Positions 51,720 through 61,589 of a stretch of DNA of 64,000 nt are shown piece after piece. Origin of the DNA: Aradus depressus. Lineage: Eukaryota > Arthropoda > Insecta > Hemiptera > Aradidae. Numbering within the stretch: position 1 is the stretch's first letter; each line of letters starts with the position of its first letter. The stretch spans positions 46,228,108-46,292,107 of the forward strand of contig OY759217.1 of the NCBI GenBank assembly GCA_963662175.1. Direction: 5' to 3'. The notes beneath the pieces are model-generated. The model made no database searches. It had not been told where the DNA came from and saw nothing but the letters and a program-made list of their open reading frames with translations. The translations under genes were made by a program, and so were the position numbers.

Positions 51720-52896
51720 CCCTGGAGCAAAAGCAGTATTGCTCGGCGGCCTTTCTCGACGTTGAACAAGCGTTTGACAGAGTTTGGCACCCGGGCTTGC
51801 TGTGGAAGCTCAAAGCAGTCCTTCCCTTCACATTCTTCCTAATCCTAAAATCTTACCTTTCTGAAAGAACCTTTTGTGTAAGCCAGGGTCTTGCCCTTTC
51901 TCCCGCGTCCCCACAAAATGCTGGCGTTCCACAAGGTAGTATCCTGGGTCCTATCCTCTACACAATATACACAGCTGATATCCCCACCCATCCATCAACA
52001 CAACTCCACACCTTTGCAGATGATACTGCAATCCTCTCTCCTCATCCCGACCCTGTCCTATCATCCAGACACCTACAAGAACACCTGATAACCCTTCAGT
52101 CCTGGTACAAAAAGTGGAGAGTGAAGGTGAACGACACAAAATCAGTTCACATCGTCTTCACCCTTCGTCGAAAATATACCTGCCCTCCAGTGTACCTTAA
52201 CAAAAATCCCATCCCTTTAAAAAACGAAGTCCGCTATCTAGGCCTCATACTCGACAAACGACTAACTTGGAATCCTCACACGAGACTGAAAAGACAAGAA
52301 ATGAACAGACGTTATAAACTTCTACTACGACTGCTAGACAAAAGATCCAAACTAACTTTGACAACAAAACGACTTATATACAACTCAATACTCAAACCTA
52401 TGTGGACTTACGGACTTGAACTCTGGGGTTCTGCCAAGGCTTCCAATCTCCAGCGCATCCAATCCCTTCAATCCAAAATCCTTCGTACAATAGCCAATGC
52501 TCCTTACTACGTCTCCAACAAAACCCTTCACACTGACCTTAATGTACCTTTCATTACTGAAGTCGCTAAATGCAAATACAAAAAATTATTTTCCCTTCTT
52601 GGTTCCCACAATAATCCTCTGGTCCGTGCCCTCCATTCTGCCGTACTTCCCCAACGACGGCTTAAGCGTCAATGGCCTAGAGACCTCCTTAGCAGCAGCA
52701 GTGACAGTGACAGTGATTAGTTACAAATGAGAGAAAATCAGTGACTAGGAAGTGTCACCACTGGGTGATTTCTCCCCTCATGACATTTTGACATTGCCAT
52801 TATGTCTGTATTAGCATATTTGCTTGTTGTATATATTTTTATACAGTTGTAAATATCTCTTTGTAAATAAAAAATAAAAAAAATAAAAAAAAAAAA
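51720..52896 (+). mobile_element. 5'-truncated Jockey-like LINE with poly(A) and 13-bp TSD
   Basis: AGTTATAAAGAAA occurs at 51707-51719 and again at 52897-52909. Between them lie the second half of an RT gene, a 3' UTR and an A-rich tail (52868-52896). This is a classic truncated LINE insertion and, because the flanks are intact, probably young. Confidence 0.9.
51722..52720 (+). CDS. Jockey-like reverse transcriptase, C-terminal two-thirds
   Basis: One frame is open from the truncation point to the stop at 52718. RT motif A is seen as FLDVEQAFDRVWH, motif B as AGVPQGSILGPILYTIY, motif C as TFADDTAIL (catalytic FADD intact). A thumb-like region follows (EVRYLGLILDKRLTW, LKPMWTYGLELWG), ending RPRDLL-type residues and a Ser/Asp run (SSSSDSDSD). 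It copies element RNA into DNA in full-length relatives. The endonuclease and the first RT motifs are absent because of 5' truncation, so it is inactive, although what remains has no stop or frameshift. Confidence 0.87.
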   Translation: MEQKQYCSAAFLDVEQAFDRVWHPGLLWKLKAVLPFTFFLILKSYLSERTFCVSQGLALSPASPQNAGVPQGSILGPILYTIYTADIPTHPSTQLHTFADDTAILSPHPDPVLSSRHLQEHLITLQSWYKKWRVKVNDTKSVHIVFTLRRKYTCPPVYLNKNPIPLKNEVRYLGLILDKRLTWNPHTRLKRQEMNRRYKLLLRLLDKRSKLTLTTKRLIYNSILKPMWTYGLELWGSAKASNLQRIQSLQSKILRTIANAPYYVSNKTLHTDLNVPFITEVAKCKYKKLFSLLGSHNNPLVRALHSAVLPQRRLKRQWPRDLLSSSSDSDSD

Positions 52897-52909
52897 AGTT
52901 ATAAAGAAA

Positions 52910-53480
52910 ACAAATACGAAATAAAGTATTTAAAAAAACTTACATTTTAACACAGGCGCGGTATACAGTGCCGCAATTGTTGTCCCTTACACTTTGACCT
53001 ATTGTTAGGGGCTGATAAAACATCAGATCAATGCGCCACCTGTTGTGTTCATTCATAGACATGTCATTGAAGAATAGAAGTGGGGATTAGTTTGTTATTA
53101 AACATAGGGACCGCGAAAATCAAAATTAAGTAAATTTGAGGCAAGGAGTGCCGCGGCGAGTGTACTAAAGGGTTAAAAGTCGTCTATAACGACGGACAGA
53201 ATGTAAACAAAACGTGATTCATAGTGACCGGAAGAAGGGTCCCGAAATATTGTCGGAAAGAAAAAAATAAATGAATAAGAAGGCACCTCTGGAAGAAATG
53301 CCGGAATTAACCAACAATGTAACATCCCAGAGAAGTTTAAGAAACACATGTAAACAAAACATCAAGATAGAAATAATTGGATACATAATTGTTTGGAGAT
53401 CTATGAATTCAGTTCACGTGGTGGGTTTTTTTTTTTTTTTTTACTTTATTTTCTAATACCCTCAGTTATTTCTGTTTTCT
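52910..53480. other. No supported feature, except a hammerhead-like scrap near 53230
   Basis: 'accggaagaagggtcccgaa' at 53229 resembles the foldback family cores. A T run at 53426-53442 precedes the CENP-B-like relic. Confidence 0.35.
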
Positions 53481-53492
53481 AAAAGTGTCAAC

Positions 53493-53760
53493 ATGACGTG
53501 TAAAATAAAATCTTTGCCCATCGAAGAAAAAGCGAACATCATTTGGCGGCTGGAAGAGGGCGAGTCAAATTCTACTTTATCAAAAAAATTATCCCATTCA
53601 ACAATTTCAACCGCGAGGGACAATAAAGAAAAAAACAAAAAGTTATGAGGAGGAATCTTTTTCTGCAAAGAAAATTCGGAAAAGCCAACATACTGACTGA
53701 CAATCCTTTGCTGCAATGGTTTAACGCTCATCGAAAGAAAAACGTTCCTATTAACAACCT
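53493..53760 (+). pseudogene. pogo/Tigger-type (CENP-B-like) transposase relic, N-terminal
   Basis: The plus frame reads MTCKIKSLPIEEKANIIWRL then EEGESNSTLSKKL and SHSTIST, the first helix-turn-helix of CENP-B-like proteins. After a frameshift and stops, TDNPLLQWFNAHRKKNVPIN matches the start of the second DNA-binding helix set. The DDE domain is absent. It also stops before a SINE. Confidence 0.65.
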
Positions 53761-53784
53761 GATTTTACTTTTTAACTTTTTTCC

Positions 53785-54165
53785 AACTCTATAATGTAGG
53801 TTAGGTTAGGTTTTATGACTCATGCCCGGGCTTTAACTACGAGGTCATATCGCCTACTACCAGAGCGCTCTTTCGTCTCTCTGGTGGACATGAGCCCGAC
53901 TCTACTGTGGGAATTCTAAATTTTGCCTACCCTAAATTTGTATTCACCTAGGGTAGGGGTCTTTAACGAGTATCTGACATCGTACAGGCTCGGGACCATC
54001 GCTTAACGTCCCATCCGAAGGACGGCGTGCTCAAGTTTATTTCACTTCCCAGAAACGGGATAAAATAAACTATGGGCCTCGGTCGGGTTACGAACCCACG
54101 ACCTTAAGCTCAGAAGACAAGCACGCATACCACTGAGCTACCGGCAACCTCAACTCTATAATGTA
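53785..54165 (-). repeat. SINE family 1, full length, with 14-bp TSD
   Basis: AACTCTATAATGTA at 53785-53798 repeats at 54152-54165. The SINE fills 53799-54151 on the minus strand. Its 3' end reads GTCATAAAACCTAACCTAAC, so the tail is a TTAGG-like (here CCTAA) short repeat instead of poly(A). This copy fixes both boundaries of the family. Confidence 0.93.
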
Positions 54166-54281
54166 AATAAGTGGTATTTTTTCGATAAATATAATGTGTT
54201 GTTTTTTAAGAAATTGAGTTTTTTTTAAATCTTTATTCCATTGTTATTTTGATCTTTCATTTGTTATTGCTGCGATTGGAG

Positions 54282-54302
54282 GGGGGGGGGGGGGGGGGGG
54301 GG
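54282..54302. repeat. G homopolymer tract
   Basis: About 21 uninterrupted G. Similar G or C tracts occur at 44047, 48427, 60768, 61569, 61983 and 62656. Confidence 0.85.
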
Positions 54303-54394
54303 AGGAGTGTGATTATAACGATCATTGATTATATCGACCAGATTTTGCTATCCTATTGGAGGTCGTTATAGACGATTTTGACTGTACATATCAA

Positions 54395-54620
54395 AAAGGG
54401 ACTATTTTTCACCCGAATCGACCAAAATGGGGGACAACACAAGAATGAAATGATTACAGATGTAATGAAAGGTTTGGTGCTAAATTTTGTATGACTAAGA
54501 AGTCGCTAGTAAGTCACCTAATAATTTTCAGTCAATTGGGCCATAGAGGTGTTTAGAGGGAGAGCAACCATTGGGAGAGTGAGTACGTTGACGATGATCC
54601 ACCGACCACATTTTTTTTTA
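54395..54620 (+). repeat. Dispersed repeat family A, 3' half, degenerate
   Basis: 'cacccgaatcgaccaaaatg', 'ggtttggtgctaaattttgt' and 'gatgatccaccgaccacat' follow the family order. Confidence 0.5.
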
Positions 54621-54845
54621 GTTGAGAAATAGATTTTTTCCTGAGTAGTTTGTTGGCGTGGGGAAGATGGAGTGTATGTTCCGGTTGATGAAGGTAATGA
54701 CGGAGGGTGCCAGTGATATCAGGAGGGTGGCTAACAACCGTGTCTCCGGCAGTCGGTTCTTCTCGGCAGAGCTCCGCACATACGAGTATCTACCAACCTA
54801 CCTGCCCTTCATAGGGCCATCCAACAAACAACCTTCCGCTGTCTA

Positions 54846-55285
54846 TATACGAGGGATGATCAAAAAGTTTCAGCACTGATTTTTTAAAAATGTATTCAAA
54901 AAATGTACAAGTTATTGGACATTGTCCCCTTTTAAGTACTCCGTTTCCACTGCTGGAAGGACCCTGAGAACTTATCTTCTCGAATGCTGTTCAGTTCCTC
55001 CAGCGATTTTTCTTTAATTTCGTCAGTTGAGTGAAATCTCTGCTCTTTTAAGAGTCTCTTGAGTTTCGGAAACAGGAAAAAGTTCGCAGAGGCCAGGTCT
55101 GATGAGTAGGGATGACTGCCATGACGTTTTTTGTTCAATAATCGTGAATGAGCAACCCAGAATGAACAGGCGGGTTGTCATGGTTCAGCTCTGATCGCAC
55201 GATAACGTTCACTCTGGCAGCATGATCGTCGTCAGTCGAAGTTGATAGGCGTCCTGAACGAGGATTGTCTTCACTAATATTATTA
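54846..55285 (-). mobile_element. Mariner element relic with one TIR and an internal deletion
   Basis: The left end 'atatacgagggatgatcaaa' / 'aagtttcagcac' is a mariner-type TIR. On the minus strand, the transposase N-terminal part (NPRSGRLSTSTDDDHAARVN) joins directly to a late part (HDNPPVHSGLLIHDY). The other TIR was not found beyond 55285. Confidence 0.72.
54910..55280 (-). pseudogene. Mariner transposase relic (internal deletion, frameshift)
   Basis: In reading order: DNPRSGRLSTSTDDDHAARV (end of the helix-turn-helix region), a junction, HDNPPVHSGLL (around the second catalytic Asp, 'HDNAPAH' in active relatives), a frame change, then GSHPYSSDLASANFFLFPKL and KRLLKEQRFHSTDEIKE. The third catalytic position falls in SSDLASANFF, where active mariners have 'SPDLAPCDF'; the Asp is replaced by Asn. 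The first catalytic Asp is deleted. Confidence 0.75.
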
Positions 55286-55289
55286 ATCA

Positions 55290-55547
55290 CTAATTTCATG
55301 AGAATGACGATCCTAGAAAGGTAGAAGTCATATGCAGAATCACTGATATCATTCTAGGACTCTTTTTATTAATTACATAACCTATAAGACTGAAATTATT
55401 CACAGAGGTTTCTTTCATGTTATAGATGGCGGGAAAAGTCCGAAACTCCTAAATTTAACATACAGTGCTACGAAAAAAAGTTCAAATTGACTGAAGAGAC
55501 TAATTCAAATATCCAATTACATTTCCTTTTGTTGATTGTTTGTTCTT
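55290..55547. other. No supported feature
   Basis: 'tgacgatcctagaa' (55305) and 'tcattctaggactc' (55350) form a loose inverted pair; nothing else is seen. Confidence 0.3.
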
Positions 55548-55732
55548 TGTAACTCATGCCCGGGCTTTAACTACGAGGTTATATCGCCTACAACTAGAGC
55601 GCTGGTGGACATGAGCCCAACTCTACAATGGGAGTCCTGAATTTTGCTTACCCAGATTTAGCCACATCGTGTACGTGCTTTAACGAGTATCTAACATCGA
55701 AGAGGCTCTCGACCATCGCTTAACGGCGACTC
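55548..55732 (-). repeat. SINE family 1, 3' part
   Basis: From 'gtaactcatgcccgggcttt' to 'ctcgaccatcgcttaacgg'; the head is absent. Confidence 0.85.
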
Positions 55733-55736
55733 GTAC

Positions 55737-55785
55737 ATTGATTAGTATTTGTTGTTTCTTAACTAGAAACAATAACTAATCAATG
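55737..55785. repeat. Hairpin-forming inverted repeat
   Basis: 'cattgattagtatttgttgt' and 'caataactaatcaatg' pair around a short loop TTAACTAG. It stands right at the truncated SINE end. Confidence 0.7.
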
Positions 55786-56011
55786 CAAGCAAAGATAAAT
55801 GAACTACAAATATAATGAAGAGGTGTTTTTTCTTATTGTCAATGATACTTTTATATCCACTAAACAAAACCATAAAAGTCAAATTTTACTAGTAGTAATT
55901 TTTTAGATAATTAACGTTAGAAAAAAAAATGTGTTGAAATTTCAGACTAACATAAAACAGGAAATACGCAAACTATTGAAAAACTATAATGATTGACAGT
56001 ATGCTGAGGGA

Positions 56012-56834
56012 AGTTGAGATTCTGTCGTGTAAATAAAAAACTCAGTATTTGGCCAACGTTTCGGAAACTATTTATATATTTTTTCAGGGACTAACGGAAT
56101 ATACAAACTAAATCCTGTTTGGGCCCTGAAGAAAAATAAAGAGAGAATATAAAAAAGAAAATAAATAGTTTCCAAAATGTTGGCCAGATACTGAGTTTCT
56201 TATTTACACGGCGGAAACTCAACTTCCCGTTGTCAAAGGTCAATCCTCAGTATTTGGTCAACGTTTCGGAAACTATTTATATATTTTTTCAGGGACTAAC
56301 GGAATATACAAACTAAATCCTGTTTGGGCCCTGAAGAAAAATAAAGAGAGAATATAAAAAAGAAAATAAATAGTTTCCAAAATGTTGGCCAGATACTGAG
56401 TTTCTTATTTACACGGCGGAAACTCAACTTCCCGTTGTCAAAGGTCAATCCTCAGTATTTGGTCAACGTTTCGGAAACTATTTATATATTTTTTCAGGGA
56501 CTAACGGAATATACAAACTAAATCCTGTTTGGGCCCTGAAGAAAAATAAAGAGAGAATATAAAAAAGAAAATAAATAGTTTCCAAAATGTTGGCCAGATA
56601 CTGAGTTTCTTATTTACACGGCGGAAACTCAACTTCCCGTTGTCAAAGGTCAATCCTCAGTATTTGGTCAACGTTTCGGAAACTATTTATTTCTTCCTTC
56701 AGTGTCTTATAATGACTCGTGACAAATACACACACACTTACTACATTCTCCCTACACATCCATTCGAGTCATTATAACGCGCTGGAGAAGGAAATAAATA
56801 GATTCCGAAACGTTGGCCAGATACTGAAGATGAC
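56012..56834. repeat. Tandem array of 205-bp units, each a foldback with hammerhead-like ends
   Basis: 'ctcagtatttgg.caacgttt' starts at 56041, 56246, 56451 and 56656, an exact period of 205. Within each unit the left 'aacgtttcggaaactattta' faces the right 'aaatagtttccaaaatgttg'. The last unit is different inside and resembles the single element at 19861-20095 ('gtcttataatgactcg' / 'cgagtcattataacgcgctg'). Confidence 0.9.
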
Positions 56835-56906
56835 CCTTGACTGTTTTCAATAATTTTATTTTTATGATTTGTTTTATTAGACCCTAATGCGTTACGAGAA
56901 AGCTAG

Positions 56907-57205
56907 TTATTGTGACTCATATCCGGGATTAAATTACGAGGTCATATTGCCTACTACCAGAGCGCCTTTTCCGCGCTCTGGTGGACATGAGCCCGACTCT
57001 ACTATGGGAGTCCTAAATTATGCCTACTCTAAATTCTTATTCAACTAAGATAGGAGGGGTCTTTAGCGAGTAACTGACATCGTACAGGCTCGGGACCCGT
57101 GCTTAACGTCCCATCTGAAGGACGGCGTGCTCAAGGGTTTTTTACCTCCCTGATAAAAAAAAAACTAAAAGCTTCGGCCGGGTTTCGAAATCGCGAATGC
57201 TTTAG
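56907..57205 (-). repeat. SINE family 1 copy, nearly full length
   Basis: From 'tgtgactcatatccgggatt' through 'gacggcgtgctcaagggttt' to 'cggccgggtttcgaaatcgc'; most of the head beyond box B is lost. Confidence 0.88.
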
Positions 57206-57209
57206 ATAT

Positions 57210-58435
57210 ATGCTTAAAAATGAACTTGACCTAAATATGTAAAACATGTGACTTGATCTCATTATATTTCCGTCCTTCATACTCGTATAATCTCAAGTCT
57301 CGTAGACGCCCATTCATATCTTCATTAATTTTTACTAGTGACTCAGATAATTATTAAACACATTGTACAGTAATTAATTACCAGCTAATGAAACATGCTA
57401 GTGATTATTATAATTTAGAGATCTAACAGTTGATAAACTATTAAAGAGTGGGAAAAATCAAATTAGAAAATAATTAACTTGTGAAGATTGGGTTGATTCG
57501 TTTGGAGTATCTACTCTAATAAATGAGTATAATAAAAAGAGTAACGACCTGGAGTCCATCCTGAAGAGTCTGCCTTTCTTGGAGTGACCAGCTTGAGTTT
57601 GTCAAGGTTGTTTAGGGGAAAAAAAGAGAAAAACATAGCAGTCCAACTTAAAAAGAAAGAAATAAAAGAAAAAAAGAAATGGAATATTCGTCCACAATTC
57701 ATGAGAAAACCAAAATAGAGCAAAAAGAGAAACTGAAGTGTGGCTTTGGTTTCAAATGGGCGTTGAACTGACAGAATATATGGCAAGATGTGCTCCCTAT
57801 CTTCCATATCGTCGGTCTAAACGTGATACCTCATAATATGTGCAAAAAGCCAACTTTACAGGAGAGACAAAAAACTGATTAAAATATTTTTTATAGAAAA
57901 CGTCAATTTTTTCGACATTTGTATGAGGTGAGATGTATATGCATGCCATGAATTGTTTTTAAGCTATGTAGTTTGCAAATCCAATTAAAGAATTAACGTA
58001 CTTGACGGAGTTACCAGGTTCGACCAGAATTTCGTTCCCATTTCTTATGCAAGGTACGTTTCCGTATTTCATGGTTTTTTAGTTTTATTTCGTATATGAG
58101 GTCCCACCAGATCAATAGTTTTTTTTATTATTTTTTTGGTAAAAAAAAAACGATTTTCGGAAAAGTGTCACTTACGAGGTATCTCGTTTAGGCAGACGAT
58201 ATATACTAAATGCTAAGGTGAGAAAAATAAATAAAACATTTTTTTTTTGCCATCTAGTAAGTCTAGTTGGCGTGCATGCCTAAGTGTGTGTGTGTGTGTC
58301 GGACGGTTATCACACACACAACTACACACTTCTTGATCTGTGATGTCAGCTGTTTTGTTGTTATATTTCTATAACATTATCTTTCGGTAAGACACGTTTA
58401 GGTTAAGATTCGATAGCTTAAATATGTCACAATAA
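57210..58435. other. No supported feature
   Basis: AT-rich, with a (GT)n stretch near 58288 and a CACACACA-containing palindromic patch to 58320. The open frame 57511-57807 (minus) has no recognised motif. Confidence 0.35.
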
Positions 58436-58439
58436 CATT

Positions 58440-58650
58440 TTTTGTTTTTTCTTTGGCCTTATGTGCAATGCATATTAGCCATGACTCTTATAATGGTGTT
58501 ACCTAATTATTTACAACATCCATGGCCCCGGAAGGGAGTTCTATCTGCAAAATAAAACTCACTCCCGGACGGGATTCGAACCCGCAAACCAAAGTGAAAC
58601 CATACGACCAAACCCTACGCTCTAGCCCGCACGGCCACCATAGCTTCCAC
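58440..58650 (-). repeat. SINE family 2, copy 2
   Basis: It matches 47218-47446: 'atgcatattagccatgactc', 'ccggacgggattcgaaccc' and 'agcccgcacggccaccata'. Confidence 0.8.
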
Positions 58651-58734
58651 AATAAAATCTCTGGTAAAAGAAAATAATATAGCAGTGTAAAACTAAAAAA
58701 ATATAATATTTCAATGTATTATTATATGATATTA

Positions 58735-58790
58735 CATATTTTCAGCAGTTATTGTTATTATATATTAATAATAATAACTGCTGAAAATAT
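58735..58790. repeat. Near-perfect hairpin inverted repeat
   Basis: 'atattttcagcagttattgt' and 'aataactgctgaaaatat' face each other across an AT loop. Confidence 0.8.
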
Positions 58791-58798
58791 CGATAATA

Positions 58799-59142
58799 AA
58801 TAGGTTAGGTTTTTTGACTCATGCCCGGGCTTTAACTACGAGGTCATATCGCCTACTACCAGAGCGCTCTTTCGTCACTCTGGTGAACATGAGCCCGACT
58901 CTACTGTGGGAGTCCTAAATTTTGCCTACCCTAAATTTTTATTCACCTAGGGTAGGGGTCTTTAACGAGTACCTGACATCGTACAGGCTCGGGACCATCG
59001 CTTAACGTCCCATCCGAAGGACGGCGTGCTTAAGATTATTTTACCTCCCAGATAAAATAAACTAAGGGCCTGGGTCGGGTTTCGAGCCCACGATCTTGAG
59101 CTCAGAAGACAAGCACGCATACCACTGAGCTACCGGCGCCCT
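58799..59142 (-). repeat. SINE family 1, full length
   Basis: From 'aggttaggttttttgactca' (tail) to 'actgagctaccggcgccctc' (head). It is very close to the 51074 and 53799 copies, suggesting recent activity. Confidence 0.92.
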
Positions 59143-59189
59143 CGATCAACAAATAATATAATGTTTTTACCCATTTCAGGAGATACCGA

Positions 59190-59334
59190 ACAGCTTATTT
59201 CATTTTTAAATGACAAACTTAATCTACAAATGAATACGAATCGAAGCAGTTCAACAACGAATTCGAAAACTACCATCGACGCTGTATTCTCGCGGTATTT
59301 AGAGACACTACAATCACAGTTGTATATATCTTAG
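59190..59334 (+). CDS. Possible 3'-terminal exon of a transposon-derived gene
   Basis: An acceptor-like TTTTTACCCATTTCAG ends at 59189. One frame then reads DTEQLISFLNDKLNLQM and TIDAVFSRYLETLQSQLYIS, ending TAG at 59334. An AATAAA follows at about 59382. The 'IDAVFSRYL' phrase looks like ones seen near the end of some insect transposon-linked proteins, but I cannot name the family. No upstream exon was found; a SINE stands immediately before it. Confidence 0.3.
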
Positions 59335-59339
59335 TTTAG

Positions 59340-60045
59340 CTATCACAAACCTATAATTTCTGTATAAAAGAAATTGAAGAACAATAAATTTGAAAGTTTA
59401 ATTCCTCATACTACTTTCATATTATAACATTATAAAACAAATTTTAAACAAAATCAGTGCACGACAGGAAATTTTTGAAACTAAATCAGATGTTTACGCA
59501 TCAATACTCGTGACTACCGCGTCACTCACACTTTTTTTAATAGATGTTTTCTTACCGAGTGTCCTGTTAGATACCTGATCATTTTTCTCATTGTCATCAT
59601 TAGATAATTAGTCATTATGACTCATGCCCGGGCTTAACTGACAGGTCACACGCTCACAGGAGTTACGGGCCATTCCAAACATTACCTCTCAGAATTCCAT
59701 AAAATTTCTCCGAGTTGTTTAGTATAGTGATATAAGGAAAATGAATGAAATATTGGCCCATGTGAGCACTGTTCAATTTCTTATACATATTTAAGTTTGA
59801 AAATTTTGCGATTGCACCCTTACATACAATAATATATACTTATCCCATTATTTGGGAAGGTCATAGACCCAATTTGGAAGTAATAAAATTATCAAAATAA
59901 AAAAAAAATATTTTGAAGGATAATTAAAAGGTAAATAATATTATGTCAAAACTAATTTAATAAAAAGAATAATATTTTGAAAAAAAATTACAAACTACTA
60001 TAATTTGCGCCTATAATAGTTATACAATAAAAGGCGATTTTTTTT
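59340..60045. other. Mostly AT-rich; small LINE and SINE scraps
   Basis: 59540-59590 resembles part of the LINE fragment at 6375-6710. 59616-59665 is a SINE family 1 end ('ttatgactcatgcccgggct'). Confidence 0.45.
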
Positions 60046-60047
60046 TG

Positions 60048-60140
60048 AGACTCATGTCCGGGCTTTAACGACGAGGTTATATCGCCTATTAGTGCTCTTT
60101 CATCGCTCTGGTGGTCGAGAGCCTGACTCTACAATGGAAG
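60048..60140 (-). repeat. SINE family 1, 3' fragment
   Basis: 'gagactcatgtccgggcttt' to 'gagcctgactctacaatgg'. Confidence 0.8.
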
Positions 60141-60475
60141 ACAACACCTATCGATTTTCAGCCAAATCGGCCAAAGGGAAGGGGGATTTATGGGAGAGGC
60201 TTAACTCAAAAACTTTAATAACTGCCTTTGAATAAATTTATCGATACAATATGTAATATGAGAATTTAGGTGTCCCTATGTAAGTCAACTATTGAAAATT
60301 CGTGCGAACGGTCGACTGATTATGGAAGGGCAGCAAAAAGTTAATTGATTAATTTGTTCTGGGGAAATACATTGTCGATGATTCACAGGAAAACATAAAA
60401 TTCAGGTAAAAACTCAACTTCGAATTTTTGACCAATTATATAACTTCTCCTATACATCGTATAGCTGGGGAAGTA
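60141..60475 (+). repeat. Dispersed repeat family A, 3' half followed by an inverted 5' scrap
   Basis: The plus part runs 'acacctatcgattttcagcc' to 'cattgtcgatgattcacagg'. At 60385-60470 an inverse 5' part ('aatttttgaccaattatata', 'cttctcctatac') follows. Confidence 0.6.
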
Positions 60476-60767
60476 AAGAAGTGGAGTTTGCAAGCTTGGA
60501 TCCAATTTAGGATTAGCTGGAGATGAGTTGAGCGTAGCGGGAATTGGACTGAAGGCCCATTACCTTCTTCATTCACGTTTGCATTCTGTACTCAATGTGG
60601 AGCTAATAGCGAACCATTACCGCCGTAATGATTATAGTTCTCAGGGCGCTGATTGCATATTGAAATTTGAGTAGAAGGCTCAGCCGTGGGAGTGGAAGTG
60701 CACTAACTAATTAACACTTCTTTTTTTTATGGAGGTATATTTTTATTATATCAGCAGTGGGGGGAGG

Positions 60768-60786
60768 GGGGGGGGGGGGGGGGGGG
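60768..60786. repeat. G homopolymer tract
   Basis: About 19 G preceded by an interrupted G-rich run (60760-60767). Confidence 0.8.
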
Positions 60787-60912
60787 AGTTCAAGGGAAAA
60801 AAGCCAGGAAGGTGAGAACATTTCGTTAGCCTAGTGATTAATATTTGCTCTTCTGCCCGGAGGGGGGTTCTGAAGGAGATAAACGAAAAATGTTTTACTA
60901 GTTTCTTTTACA

Positions 60913-61359
60913 ATGGTGGAAATTGTAAATGCAACAAGAAGAAAAATAAAACATCGGATTAGGGAGTCGTCTTCTTGTGGGTTTCAGGGTGTGGATGGGA
61001 ACAAAGAAGCCGAAAGAGCAGCTGAAGCGTATACAGAGAGAGTAGTCATTCGGCCACATGATCTGATGAAGCAGGTCAATATGTCTGCATTAGAACGTTG
61101 GGGAAATCACTGGTCAGAACAAGACGTACAATTGAAACATTTAAAGCCAAACTTAAGACCCATTAACTTATACGTTGAACTTTTTTCACGAGAAAAAATA
61201 GTGAGTAGCCATTGGACGGACAGACGAGAGGGGTGTCCAAGGTGTGCTCTCTGTGGGGAGTTGCTGACGGTGGGACATGTGAACGAAGACTGTCAGAAGC
61301 TGGCCAAGTATCGGGAAAATAACACGCCCGCAGCACTCCAAGATATATTTTGCGAGTGA
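60913..61359 (+). pseudogene. LINE ORF2 C-terminal fragment (RNase H end and Cys-His motif)
   Basis: The 148-residue open frame contains GFQGVDGNKEAERAAEAYTE, which matches the end of LINE-type RNase H ('H.G..GNE.AD.AA'; the His is replaced). It then has the tail motif CPRCALCGELLTVGHVNEDC, a C-x2-C...H-x4-C finger of R1/I/Jockey-type proteins. The ATG is internal to the original protein, so this is a 5'-truncated copy, not a gene. An A-run (61467-61477) follows. The clade is uncertain. Confidence 0.6.
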
Positions 61360-61557
61360 AAATCCAGATTCCAGAATCTAATAGATTTTCTGAAAGGGAT
61401 ACATTATTAAAGGATTCGGCGACACTCCCCCTGCAAAAATCCTGATTTTATTTATTAAAATAATAAAAAAAAAAGTCTGATCTTTGGTGTTTTGATTAAA
61501 AGACAATTTATATTTTTTTTTTGTTCATTAATTTTTTTTTTTACTGAAACTAGTTTT

Positions 61558-61568
<11 letters not shown>

Positions 61569-61588
<20 letters not shown>
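61569..61588. repeat. G homopolymer tract
   Basis: A T run (61555-61567) passes directly into about 20 G. Confidence 0.85.
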
Positions 61589-61589
61589 C

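Noticed and set aside
57511..57807. Membrane protein gene (minus, Phe-rich frame)
   Set aside because: The composition follows from A/G-rich DNA on the plus strand; there is no splice or homologous support.
3789..59142. True tRNA genes at the SINE heads
   Set aside because: Box A and box B are present, but the acceptor stem is not closed and the SINE body follows directly in each case.
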